Below are positions 52,223 through 60,600 of a DNA stretch of 64,000 nucleotides, in pieces (the stretch's first letter is position 1; each line of letters starts with the position of its first letter). Under the pieces are notes generated by a model. It did not search any database and was not told the origin of the DNA. It saw nothing but the letters and a program-made list of their open reading frames with translations. Both the position numbers and the translations under genes were made by a program. The stretch lies in contig NZ_CP020474.1 of assembly GCF_002080415.1 (NCBI RefSeq), positions 2,803,501-2,867,500 on the forward strand. The letters are read 5' to 3'. Origin of the DNA: Roseovarius mucosus (lineage in GTDB: Bacteria; Pseudomonadota; Alphaproteobacteria; Rhodobacterales; Rhodobacteraceae).

Positions 52223-53509
52223 ATGAGACAGAGACTGATGACGGCCCTGACCGCCGCCATGCTGGTCGCAAGCCCGGCTCTCGCCGAGCTGACGATCATC
52301 GACACCAGCTATCGCACCGGGCCATATGGCGCGAATGGCATCCCGTTCTCGGACGGCTACCAAGATTACTTTACCCTGCTGAACGAGCGTGATGGTGGCA
52401 TCGGCGGCGAAAAGATCAATCTGGTGGAATGCGAGACCGGCTATAACACCGAAAAGGGTGTGGAATGCTATGAAGCCACCAAATCCGCAGGCAATGGCGC
52501 GCTGATTTATCAGCCGCTCAGCACTGGCATCACCTATCAGCTGATCCCCAAGGTGACATCTGATGGCATCCCGATGCACACCATGGGCTATGGCCGGACC
52601 TCTGCCAAGAATGGCGAAGTGTTCAAATGGGTGTTCAACTATCCCGCAAACTACTGGGATGGTGCCAGCCACGCGATCACCCATATCCTTGACCAGAACG
52701 GTGGCGACATCAGCGGCAAGAAAGTCTCGCTTGTCTACCACAACTCTGCCTACGGCAAAGAGCCCATCCGCACCCTGGAAGAGCTGAGCAAGAAGCACGG
52801 GTTTGAACTGATCCTTCTGCCGGTCGATCATCCCGGCCAAGAACAGAAATCGCAGTGGCTGCAAATCCGCCGCGACCGTCCTGACTATGTGCTGATGTGG
52901 GGCTGGGGCGTGATGAATCAGGTCGCGATCCAAGAGGCGGTGAATATCCGTTTCCCGATGGAGAATTTTATCGGCATCTGGTGGTCTGGCTCTGAGAATG
53001 ACGTGAAACCTGCCGGCGATGCGGCCAATGGCTATAAGGCGCTGACCTTCCACAACCTCGGCGATGACTATCCGCTCTATGACGATCTGCGCAAGCATGT
53101 CGTTGATGCTGGCAAGGCTGCAGGTGCGGGCGATCAGGTGGGCAGCGTGCTCTATAACCGGGGCATGTATGCCGCGATGCTGGCTGCAGAGGCGATCAAG
53201 ACCGCGCAGGAGATGCATGGCGTGACCGCGATCAATGCGGCACAGATGCGGGATGGCATGGAGAACCTCGAGATGACCGAGGCCAAGATGACCGCGTTGG
53301 GCCTGCCCAACTTTGGCCCCGAGTTCAAGGTCAGCTGTCAGAACCACGGCGGGAACGGCTATGGTGCCGTGTCGCAATGGGATGCCGCAGCGGGTGATTT
53401 CAAGCTGATCACTGACTACTTCCAGTCGGATCAAGAGATCATCTCGGCGCTTGTGGCTGAGGATAGCGCGGCCTTCGCTGCCGAAAGCGGGATCACACCG
53501 GGCTGCTAA
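52223..53509 (+). CDS. LIV-type ABC solute-binding protein
   Basis: The product has 428 residues with a signal peptide (1-21, ends PALA). The mature protein is of the periplasmic binding protein type I fold, with RTGPYGANGIPFSDGYQDYF, NERDGGIGGEKINLVECETG and the late MLAAEAIKTAQEMHG. It captures the ligand in the periplasm; it is not typical LivK, and the ligase partners suggest an aromatic or fatty carboxylate. GGGAGG lies 10 bases before the ATG. Confidence 0.92.
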   Translation: MRQRLMTALTAAMLVASPALAELTIIDTSYRTGPYGANGIPFSDGYQDYFTLLNERDGGIGGEKINLVECETGYNTEKGVECYEATKSAGNGALIYQPLSTGITYQLIPKVTSDGIPMHTMGYGRTSAKNGEVFKWVFNYPANYWDGASHAITHILDQNGGDISGKKVSLVYHNSAYGKEPIRTLEELSKKHGFELILLPVDHPGQEQKSQWLQIRRDRPDYVLMWGWGVMNQVAIQEAVNIRFPMENFIGIWWSGSENDVKPAGDAANGYKALTFHNLGDDYPLYDDLRKHVVDAGKAAGAGDQVGSVLYNRGMYAAMLAAEAIKTAQEMHGVTAINAAQMRDGMENLEMTEAKMTALGLPNFGPEFKVSCQNHGGNGYGAVSQWDAAAGDFKLITDYFQSDQEIISALVAEDSAAFAAESGITPGC

Positions 53510-53521
53510 GCCTGTGACCCT

Positions 53522-53553
53522 GTCCCGGCCGCAGTATGTGCTGCGGCCGGGGC
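53522..53553 (+). other. Strong intercistronic hairpin after the binding-protein gene
   Basis: CCCGGCCGCAG pairs perfectly with CTGCGGCCGGG around a 6-base loop, extended by one wobble and one more pair. It begins 12 bases after the stop and is not followed by a T-run. Such structures protect upstream mRNA from exonucleases and can raise the level of a binding protein relative to downstream genes. Confidence 0.7.
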
Positions 53554-53615
53554 ACCTTGGATTTATTGGCAATATCAGGACGGGCGTGCCCGCCTTTCCG
53601 GGACGGAGAATTGCG

Positions 53616-54440
53616 ATGCTGGATGCCACCCCACGCGACGAGACCCTGCTTGAGGTCAACAACATCGAGGTGATCTACAATCACGTCATACTTGTTCTCA
53701 AGGGCGTCAGCCTGACTGTGCCCAAGGGCGGGATTACCGCGCTGTTGGGGGGGAATGGCGCGGGCAAGACAACAACGCTCAAGGCGATTTCAAACCTGCT
53801 CAAATCCGAACGTGGCGAAGTGACCAAGGGCACGATCACCTATCGCGGCGAGCGCGTTCAGGATCTGATGCCCTCGGATCTGGTTAAAAAGGGCGTGGTG
53901 CAGGTGATGGAGGGGCGGCACTGTTTTGAGCATCTGACAGTCGAAGAGAACCTTTTGACCGGCGCGTACACCCGCAGTTCCAGCCGGGGTGAAATTGATG
54001 CCGATCTCAACATGGTCTATGATTATTTTCCGCGCCTCAAGGAGCGACGCAAGAGCCAAGCAGGCTATACATCGGGCGGTGAGCAGCAGATGTGCGCCAT
54101 TGGCCGCGCCCTGATGAGCCGCCCCGAGACAATCCTTTTGGATGAGCCGTCGATGGGGCTGGCGCCGCAACTGGTCGAGCAGATTTTCGGCATTGTGAAA
54201 TCGCTCAACGAAGAGCAGGGCTATACGTTTTTGCTTGCCGAGCAGAACACCAATGTCGCGCTCAGGTTCGCGCATTACGGCTATATCCTCGAGTCGGGGC
54301 GTGTGGTGATGGATGGTGACGCCCGCAGTCTGCGCGAGAACCCGGACGTCAAGGAATTCTACCTCGGGATGTCCGACGAGGGGCGCAAGAGCTTTCGCGA
54401 TGTGCGCAGCTATCGGCGCCGCAAGCGTTGGCTGGCGTGA
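53616..54440 (+). CDS. LIV-type ABC transporter ATP-binding protein (LivF-like)
   Basis: The product has 274 residues. Walker A is GGNGAGKT (45-52), the signature is YTSGGEQQMCAIGRALM and Walker B is ILLDEPSMGL. It is the F-type ATPase partner of the LivG-like protein. ATG 53616 is chosen because GGGACGG precedes it and the family N-terminus begins there. The last 25 residues are arginine-rich. Confidence 0.94.
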   Translation: MLDATPRDETLLEVNNIEVIYNHVILVLKGVSLTVPKGGITALLGGNGAGKTTTLKAISNLLKSERGEVTKGTITYRGERVQDLMPSDLVKKGVVQVMEGRHCFEHLTVEENLLTGAYTRSSSRGEIDADLNMVYDYFPRLKERRKSQAGYTSGGEQQMCAIGRALMSRPETILLDEPSMGLAPQLVEQIFGIVKSLNEEQGYTFLLAEQNTNVALRFAHYGYILESGRVVMDGDARSLRENPDVKEFYLGMSDEGRKSFRDVRSYRRRKRWLA

Positions 54441-54481
54441 CCTATTCTTCGCACCAAGACACCGCCCCCAAGGATAATGGC

Positions 54482-55702
54482 ATGACCCAGTATTTCGACC
54501 CTCTTGAAACCCGCAGTCCCGAGGCGCGCGCCGAGGCCTTAGCTCGCGCTCTGCCGGAACAGATTGCCCGCGCGCAGGCTTTGCCCGGTTATGGTGGTTC
54601 GCTTGATGGGGTCGCCGCATCGCAGATTACTGAGATCGCGGATTTGGCACGCCTGCCGGTCCTGCGCAAATCCGATCTGGGCCGTGCGCAGGGGGCAGCG
54701 GCACCGTTTGGCGGGCTGACCAGCCTGCCTGCTGCCGGGTTTGCCCATATCTTTCAATCCCCCGGCCCGATTTATGAGCCGGGCGGCGTTGGCCATGACT
54801 GGTGGCGGATGGGCCGCTTTCTGCATGCCTGTGGCGTGGGCCGCGGCGATATCGTGCAGAACTGTTTTGGCTATCACCTGACCCCTGCCGGCATGATCTT
54901 TGAAAATGGCGCACGGGCGGTGGGGGCGGCGGTGCTGCCTGCCGGGACGGGCCAGACCGAGTTGCAGGCGCGCGCCGCGCATGACGTGGGCGTTACCGCC
55001 TACGCCGGTACGCCCGACTATCTCAAAGTCATTCTCGACAAGGCCGACGAGATGGGTTTGCCCCTCAGGATCACCAAGGCTGCGGTCGGTGGTGGTGCGC
55101 TTTTCCCGTCGCTGCGCGCGGAGTATGCGGCGCGCGGTATCGCCTGTCTGCAATGCTATGCGACCGCCGATTTGGGCAATATCGCCTATGAAAGCGCCGC
55201 GATGGAGGGGATGATTGTGGATGAGGGGGTGATCGTCGAGATTGTGACGCCCGGCACCGGCAATCCGGTTGCCCCCGGCGACGTGGGCGAAGTTGTGGTG
55301 ACGACGCTTAATCCCGATTACCCGCTCATCCGTTTCGCCACCGGCGATCTCAGCGCCGTGATGGAGGGGGAAAGCCCCTGTGGGCGCACCAACCTGCGTA
55401 TCAAGGGCTGGATGGGACGTGCCGATCAAACAACCAAGATCAAGGGCATGTTCGTGCGTCCCGAACAGGTGGCCGCCCTTGTGGCGCGACACGACAGTAT
55501 TGCGCGCGCCCGCGTGATTGCCAGCCGCGAAGGTGAGGCGGATGTGATGACGGTGCGCATCGAGACTGCGGGCGGTGAGGCCGAGCATTTTGCGGGATCA
55601 GTGATTGAAACGCTCAAGCTCAAGGGACGGATCGAGATTGTACCGCCCGGTAGCCTGCCCAATGACGGCAAGGTGATCGAAGACTTGCGCAGCTACGAGT
55701 GA
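54482..55702 (+). CDS. PaaK-like phenylacetate-CoA ligase family protein
   Basis: The product has 406 residues. The first part resembles the family opening (FDPLETRSPEARAEALARAL), and the C-terminal ligase domain has IKGWMGRADQTTKIKGMFVR, matching the PaaK hinge (RSDDMLIIRG). The P-loop, normally SSGTTG, is degenerate (IFQSPGPIYEPGG), as in some PaaK-like relatives. It may activate aryl carboxylates. ATG 54482 has AAGGA upstream. It ends the ABC operon. Confidence 0.82.
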   Translation: MTQYFDPLETRSPEARAEALARALPEQIARAQALPGYGGSLDGVAASQITEIADLARLPVLRKSDLGRAQGAAAPFGGLTSLPAAGFAHIFQSPGPIYEPGGVGHDWWRMGRFLHACGVGRGDIVQNCFGYHLTPAGMIFENGARAVGAAVLPAGTGQTELQARAAHDVGVTAYAGTPDYLKVILDKADEMGLPLRITKAAVGGGALFPSLRAEYAARGIACLQCYATADLGNIAYESAAMEGMIVDEGVIVEIVTPGTGNPVAPGDVGEVVVTTLNPDYPLIRFATGDLSAVMEGESPCGRTNLRIKGWMGRADQTTKIKGMFVRPEQVAALVARHDSIARARVIASREGEADVMTVRIETAGGEAEHFAGSVIETLKLKGRIEIVPPGSLPNDGKVIEDLRSYE

Positions 55703-55735
55703 CGCCAACGAAGTGTTGAAAAGATCGCGGCACAG

Positions 55736-56974
55736 TCAGGAAAATCTGTTTGCGTCATAAGGTGCAAGGTCGATATTCGGGCGCTTGCCGCTGAGAAGGT
55801 CGGCCACGATCCGCCCTGTCTTGGGCCCGGCTGTCAGGCCAACATGTTGATGCCCAAACGCCGCATGTACGCCCGTTCCCCCGATCTCGCCAATAAGCGG
55901 CAGGCTGTCTGGGGTGGAAGGGCGAAAGCCCATCCATTCCTCAACCCCCTCATAGGTCAGGTCTGGAAAGGCACGCGCCGCACCGCGCCGGATGAGATCC
56001 AAGGGCGCGCGCGATGGTCCTTTGGTGATCCCGCCCAATTCCACCGTGCCCGCGCAGCGCAGCCCATGCGCCATCGGGTTGACCGCGAATTTTCCGGTCG
56101 TGATCATCATCGGATTGCGTGGCATCTGAGAGGGGGCCGTGAAATGAAGGTGATAGCCGCGCTCGGCCTCTAGTGGCACCTTGAGGCCCAGTTTTCGCAT
56201 CAACGGCTTAGACCAGATGCCCGCCGCCAACACTGCCGCATCGCAGGGCATCGTGCCGCGATCTGTTTCGACGGCGCTCACCCGCCCATCGGTCAGGGTG
56301 ATGTATTGTACTTCGGCCTGCACATAGTGCCCGCCCTCGTCCAGCAACACGGCTGCGAGATCGGCCATATAGGCGCCGGGATTGAGGATGTGGCCATGCC
56401 CCTTGAGTGTTGCAAGGCAGCGGATGGCGGGACCAAGAATTGGCTCTGCCTCTTGCACTGCGCCGCCTTCCAAGACCTCGGGGATATAGCCTGCTGCACG
56501 TTTCAGCGCCCAGCCATAGGCATCTGCCTCAAAATCGGCGCGGCTTTCATAGGCATAGGAGAAATCGCTGGAGGCCACCCATTTTTCTGCGCGCGTGCCC
56601 CGCGTCAGGGCGAGATGCTGGTCGAGGCTGTCTGCGACAATGCCTGTGATCCCCGCCACCATCCGCCGCGTATCGCGATCATTGGCGTTGGCCGCAAATT
56701 TCATCAACCACGGGATCAGGCGTGGAAAATAGGACCATTGCAGGAAAAGCGGCTTGTTGGGGTTGAGGGCGTATTTCAGCCCTGTCGTCAGAACGCCGGG
56801 CGTGTTGACTGGTACGATGGCCCATTGCGCCAAGAGCCCGGCATTGCCAAAAGACGCCCCGGCCCCCGGCCTATCCTTGTCGAGCAGGGTCACATCATGG
56901 CCCGCGCGGCGCAGCCAGATGGCGGCACTCAGCCCGCAGATGCCCGCGCCGATGACAATGATCCTGCTCGACAT
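55736..56974 (-). CDS. FAD-dependent D-amino-acid dehydrogenase (DadA-like)
   Basis: The product has 412 residues. The FAD-binding start is VIGAGICGLSAAIWLRRAG, and GFRPSTPDSLPLIGEIGGTG near the C-terminus is the DAO-fold motif of DadA. It oxidises D-amino acids with electrons to a membrane carrier. ATG 56974 is preceded by GAGGG; the upstream in-frame start lacks a site. Convergent with the PaaK-like gene. Confidence 0.88.
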   Translation of the reverse strand: MSSRIIVIGAGICGLSAAIWLRRAGHDVTLLDKDRPGAGASFGNAGLLAQWAIVPVNTPGVLTTGLKYALNPNKPLFLQWSYFPRLIPWLMKFAANANDRDTRRMVAGITGIVADSLDQHLALTRGTRAEKWVASSDFSYAYESRADFEADAYGWALKRAAGYIPEVLEGGAVQEAEPILGPAIRCLATLKGHGHILNPGAYMADLAAVLLDEGGHYVQAEVQYITLTDGRVSAVETDRGTMPCDAAVLAAGIWSKPLMRKLGLKVPLEAERGYHLHFTAPSQMPRNPMMITTGKFAVNPMAHGLRCAGTVELGGITKGPSRAPLDLIRRGAARAFPDLTYEGVEEWMGFRPSTPDSLPLIGEIGGTGVHAAFGHQHVGLTAGPKTGRIVADLLSGKRPNIDLAPYDANRFS

Positions 56975-57040
56975 GACTTGCGCCCTCTTTGGATTGCGCG
57001 CCACGTTGCGCAATGCGCGCGGCGGATGCAAGAGGCGTGA

Positions 57041-57433
57041 TCAGCCCTTGGTGGGCTTTTCCCCGACCGGGCCACCTGCTGCTTGCCAGCCTTTGAACCC
57101 GTCGCTGATATGGCTTACGCCCTCTAGTCCCATGTCCTGCGCGGTGCGCGCTGACAGGGCCGAACGCCAGCCGGAGGCGCAGTAGAACACAAACCGCTTG
57201 CCGCTTTGGAATTGGGGTTTGGCATAGGGGCTTTCGGGGTCGATCCAGAATTCCAGCATCCCGCGCGGGCAATGAAACGCGCCCGGGATCATGCCGTCGC
57301 GCTCTAACTCGCGCGGGTCGCGCAGATCGACAAAGATTACGTCATCGGTTCCGTGCCTATCCAACATCTCGGCTGCGGGCGCGTGGCTGACCACTGCGTT
57401 TGCCTCTGCCACCATGTCTTTGATGTGTTTCAT
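57041..57433 (-). CDS. Rhodanese-like protein
   Basis: The product has 130 residues, a single rhodanese domain. The catalytic cysteine is C85 in FYCASGWRSALSA, and VDLRDPRELERDGMIPGAFH is the conserved N-terminal half. It is cytosolic and transfers sulfur between an unknown donor and acceptor. GGGAGGGAA precedes the ATG. Confidence 0.92.
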   Translation of the reverse strand: MKHIKDMVAEANAVVSHAPAAEMLDRHGTDDVIFVDLRDPRELERDGMIPGAFHCPRGMLEFWIDPESPYAKPQFQSGKRFVFYCASGWRSALSARTAQDMGLEGVSHISDGFKGWQAAGGPVGEKPTKG

Positions 57434-57563
57434 TCAGTTCCCTCCCTTGGTGTTTCCGCAGTAAGCTAACGCTCGCAAAGACGGAAGGAAAGCGGCTGTG
57501 CTTGACTTTGCGTGCGCCTTGGCTCAGGGCTGCGCGCGACGAAAGGCCGTTGGAGAGCCGGAC

Positions 57564-57896
57564 ATGAGCGACACGCAAAAGAAACCCAATCGGCAGCAGG
57601 TCTACACGCTCTTGGTCGAAATCGGGCGCAAGACCGGCGATGGTTTGCCGGACAAGGCGACGGGCGCTGCGCTGATGATCTATGCCTCGGGCGTCGACGA
57701 GGCAGAGGCTGTGCGCGAAACGGTGGCGATCCTGAAACAGGCCGATTGCGCGCCTCTGGATGTGTCGGGTTACGGTACGTTGGCGGAACGCGAGGCCGAA
57801 GGCCACGACATCTCGGACGAGGAGCGGGCGTTGATGCAGCGTGCCTTGGATGAGAATTCTGTGATCGTCGCGCAGATGACCCCGTTCTTTGACTGA
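57564..57896 (+). CDS. Small hypothetical protein
   Basis: The product has 110 residues, not recognised by me as a named family. It is acidic and soluble, and contains RQQVYTLLVEIGRKTGDGLP and ISDEERALMQRALDENSVIV. ATG 57564 has TGGAGA 8 bases upstream; a longer frame from 57498 would overlap the promoter region of the divergent rhodanese gene. It stands alone. Confidence 0.75.
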   Translation: MSDTQKKPNRQQVYTLLVEIGRKTGDGLPDKATGAALMIYASGVDEAEAVRETVAILKQADCAPLDVSGYGTLAEREAEGHDISDEERALMQRALDENSVIVAQMTPFFD

Positions 57897-58214
57897 TCAT
57901 GTCTGAATTTTTGCCTGCGACCTAGCAGCGCAACAGGGGTGGAATTCCGTTAGGTAAACTCTATCTACGATTGCGGAACGTTGGGGCCAGCAGGGCCTCG
58001 TGCAATCTATCGGGGTGCGACTGGCTGCCAGTGTGTCAAGGACGCGAACGAGCGTGGGACCTGGAGTAAAATTCCATTTCACAATGATCGTTGGGAACGT
58101 ATTAAAGCGTAAACTAAAAAACGCGTGGGTGAAACCATATCGCAAAGCGCGATTGGGATGGCACGACCTGTGCTAGGGTTTGTTGTGAAAAGTGACGAAG
58201 AGGCAGCAGTTCCA
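57897..58214. other. Intergenic stretch without a supported gene
   Basis: No frame with a good ribosome site, no hairpin with T-run and no clear palindrome was seen. AT-rich patches near 58080-58125 may hold the kinase promoter. Confidence 0.5.
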
Positions 58215-59537
58215 ATGAGAGAACAGGCCATGATGGACAGCCGACTTGAGGCGGGCGCGCGCCGTCGCAAGTTGTCTTTTGCCTTTGTCTGGCTTGGGCT
58301 TTTGTTCACGTCTGTCTGGATGGTGCTTACCGGGCTGAGTGGTGAGCTTGAGGTTTTCCTTGTCGGGGCGCTCGCCTTTTCCGGCTTTGCCCTTGTGCGC
58401 GTGCTCAAAAACCAGTTGCCGCTGGTCTGGGTGAATACCTGCTGGCTGACATCGACCAATGTCGCGATCTTTCTTGGCGCCTGTGTCGTGCACGTTGATG
58501 GGCATATCGACATCATGCTGGTTCCGATGGTGGGTTTTCCCTTTGCTGTCTTCTCGATCTATCGGGACAGGTTTCACATCGCCGCTATGGTGGCCTTGCC
58601 GATCATTCTCTGGGCCACGTGGTTTTTCTGGCACGAAGACTGGAACCCGATCATTGATCAGGCAACGGCCGTGCGATTTTATGCGCCAATGTCTGCGCTG
58701 ACCGCGTTTAGTATCATCGTCTATCCGGTTTTCTACTTTGCCATCGTTTCGGCGCAGCATTCGACCGAAATCAAGCGCGCCCGGCAAGACGCCGAACAAT
58801 CAAGCCGTGCCAAAACCGTGTTGCTCTCGGGCATCAGCCACGAAATGCGCACACCTCTGAACGCGGTCATCGGTCTTGCCGAGCTCTTGCGGGAAGATGG
58901 CGTGACCAAAGGCGATGCGCAGCAGGCCGATTTTGCCAGTCGCATCATGCAATCTGGCGAGACGCTCTTGGCGACTGTGGAAAAGACCATGCATTTCGCC
59001 GATATCGCGGCACGTCGTTCCGCGGTGACGCTGGAGCCGGTGGCCGTTGCGGATGTGGTTGAGTTGGTCTTGGAGGCCTATCGCGACGAGGCTGCACAAC
59101 GGGATGTCACGATCTTGGCTGAGCAAACCGGCACGCTTGTTCTTGCGGATGCAACCCTCTTCCAAGAGGCGTTGGCGCAGTTGGTGGAAAATGGTGTGCG
59201 GTATTGCGGTGCCGGGGGCTGCGTCAAGGTCGCGGTCGCTGGCGAACGGTCAGGGTATCACCGGATCACGGTGACGGATAACGGGCCGGGGTTCGGTGCG
59301 GTCGATCCTGCATTGGCCTTTGCGCCCTTTGAACGCTTGGCCCATGCGACCGGCACGACCTTTGGCGCGGGGATGGGGCTTGCTCTTGCGCGGATCAAGG
59401 CCGAAGCGATGTCTGGCAGTGTTGGGATAGATTTTGACGTGCCAAAAGGGGCGCGCGTCTGGATCGAATTGCCGGCGTTTTTTGACGAGGGAGCAACCCG
59501 GACCGCTCCTAAGCCGCGCGGTTCATTGCAAGCGTGA
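58215..59537 (+). CDS. Membrane sensor histidine kinase
   Basis: The product has 440 residues from ATG 58215. Five or six membrane helices (25-180) with short loops, no large periplasmic domain, then HisKA with H209 (LLSGISHEMRTPLNAVIGLA) and a HATPase domain ending near residue 430 (TVTDNGPGFGA, FGAGMGLALARIKAE). It has no adjacent response regulator. The start is uncertain; ATG 58125 or 58230 are possible. Its 3' end overlaps the convergent Hint gene by 29 bases. Confidence 0.86.
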   Translation: MREQAMMDSRLEAGARRRKLSFAFVWLGLLFTSVWMVLTGLSGELEVFLVGALAFSGFALVRVLKNQLPLVWVNTCWLTSTNVAIFLGACVVHVDGHIDIMLVPMVGFPFAVFSIYRDRFHIAAMVALPIILWATWFFWHEDWNPIIDQATAVRFYAPMSALTAFSIIVYPVFYFAIVSAQHSTEIKRARQDAEQSSRAKTVLLSGISHEMRTPLNAVIGLAELLREDGVTKGDAQQADFASRIMQSGETLLATVEKTMHFADIAARRSAVTLEPVAVADVVELVLEAYRDEAAQRDVTILAEQTGTLVLADATLFQEALAQLVENGVRYCGAGGCVKVAVAGERSGYHRITVTDNGPGFGAVDPALAFAPFERLAHATGTTFGAGMGLALARIKAEAMSGSVGIDFDVPKGARVWIELPAFFDEGATRTAPKPRGSLQA

Positions 59538-60597
59538 TCGCCTCATAGGGCTTGAGCACCGGCCAGATTGGTCGAGGGTGTTCTGGCAGGCGGGCACGGT
59601 CGAATCCGGCCAGAACGCTGGCACCCAACAGGTCAGGATTGCGCCGGAGCCGCCCGATATAGAGGCTCTCTGTGCGCGTGCCTGCGACGATGATCTCTTC
59701 GTGGCCGGGCAACAGCACGTGATGATAGCTGACGATATCACCTGTCTGAGCATAGAGCGCCGAAAACCCGTTGATCAGATGCCGCGCTGGAACCAAAACG
59801 GCCTCGCATCCAAAGAGGTATTCCACTTCGGACCCCCGGATCACAAGCCTCTGTTGTGGTGAGACAACGACATCGCGGCGCAGGCCGAAATAGGGTGCGC
59901 GCAGCCGGACCGGGCGGAAACTGCCCATGGCAGGCACCCGCCGCGAGACTGTCTGAAGCACAGGGACAATCTGCCCTTCGTCGGTATCTATCAGATGCCC
60001 GCGTTTGAGTTGCCCCGCGGGCACATAGCCGCTTGGCGTGCAGACCGGCACGTTCGCAGTCAATCCCGGCATCGGGCCGATGGGTTCGATCCGGTTTGAC
60101 AGGGCGACAAAGATAACGTCGGGGTCCATCTGGCGTTGCCTGGGATCGGTCAGCAGCGTGCGCAGATCCGCAAGCGGCATGGGATGCGGCGGCGGCAGCG
60201 CAATGCTGTGCACGCGGTCCATTTCCGGGCGCTCAAGCGACAGCCGCCCCCACCGGGCGGGAGCATCCCAAGCATAGGTCAGGCGCAATGTATCCGTGCG
60301 GTCATCGGCCTGATAGGGCAGGGTGGCATGGCGTACATCCCCGGCCTGCGTCTCGATCAGGACAATCCCCCCACCCGGTAGCGCCTGGATCGAAAAGCCG
60401 CCGCTCCAAGGATGGCTGCGACGAAAGGCCAGCAGGGTTTGCGGCCGCCCTTCGGTGGACAGTCGGGTTTCGATCATCAACGTGCCACGTGTCAGCAAGG
60501 CGGTTTCATCCGGCGGGGCAGACACGGCTTGCGGCGCGTCAAGCCCGTTCACGGCGAACCGCCCGCCCTCCTGATCGGATATCCCGATCCACCCCAT
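59509..60597 (-). CDS. Hint-domain-containing protein
   Basis: The product has 362 residues. Residues 1-175 look like a beta-rich laminin/galactose-binding-like fold. Residues 185-330 form a Hint_2-type domain (PSGYVPAGQLKRGHLIDTDE, VVVSPQQRLVIRG, VPARHLINGF). The usual opening CFxxGTxI is shortened to VPVCTPSG, so self-splicing activity is doubtful. It lies 3 bases after the choice-of-anchor L gene, so is co-transcribed with it. Confidence 0.82.
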   Translation of the reverse strand: MGWIGISDQEGGRFAVNGLDAPQAVSAPPDETALLTRGTLMIETRLSTEGRPQTLLAFRRSHPWSGGFSIQALPGGGIVLIETQAGDVRHATLPYQADDRTDTLRLTYAWDAPARWGRLSLERPEMDRVHSIALPPPHPMPLADLRTLLTDPRQRQMDPDVIFVALSNRIEPIGPMPGLTANVPVCTPSGYVPAGQLKRGHLIDTDEGQIVPVLQTVSRRVPAMGSFRPVRLRAPYFGLRRDVVVSPQQRLVIRGSEVEYLFGCEAVLVPARHLINGFSALYAQTGDIVSYHHVLLPGHEEIIVAGTRTESLYIGRLRRNPDLLGASVLAGFDRARLPEHPRPIWPVLKPYEAITLAMNRAA

Positions 60598-60600
60598 CCT

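Noticed and set aside
50776..53665. Two minus-strand frames of about 500 codons opposite the ABC genes
   Set aside because: No ribosome site or family motif; they are shadows of the permease and binding-protein genes.
42354..57961. Shared 13-base word AGTTTACCTAACG near 42354 and its complement near 57949
   Set aside because: Many 13-base matches are expected by chance in 64 kb on two strands, and the contexts share nothing else.
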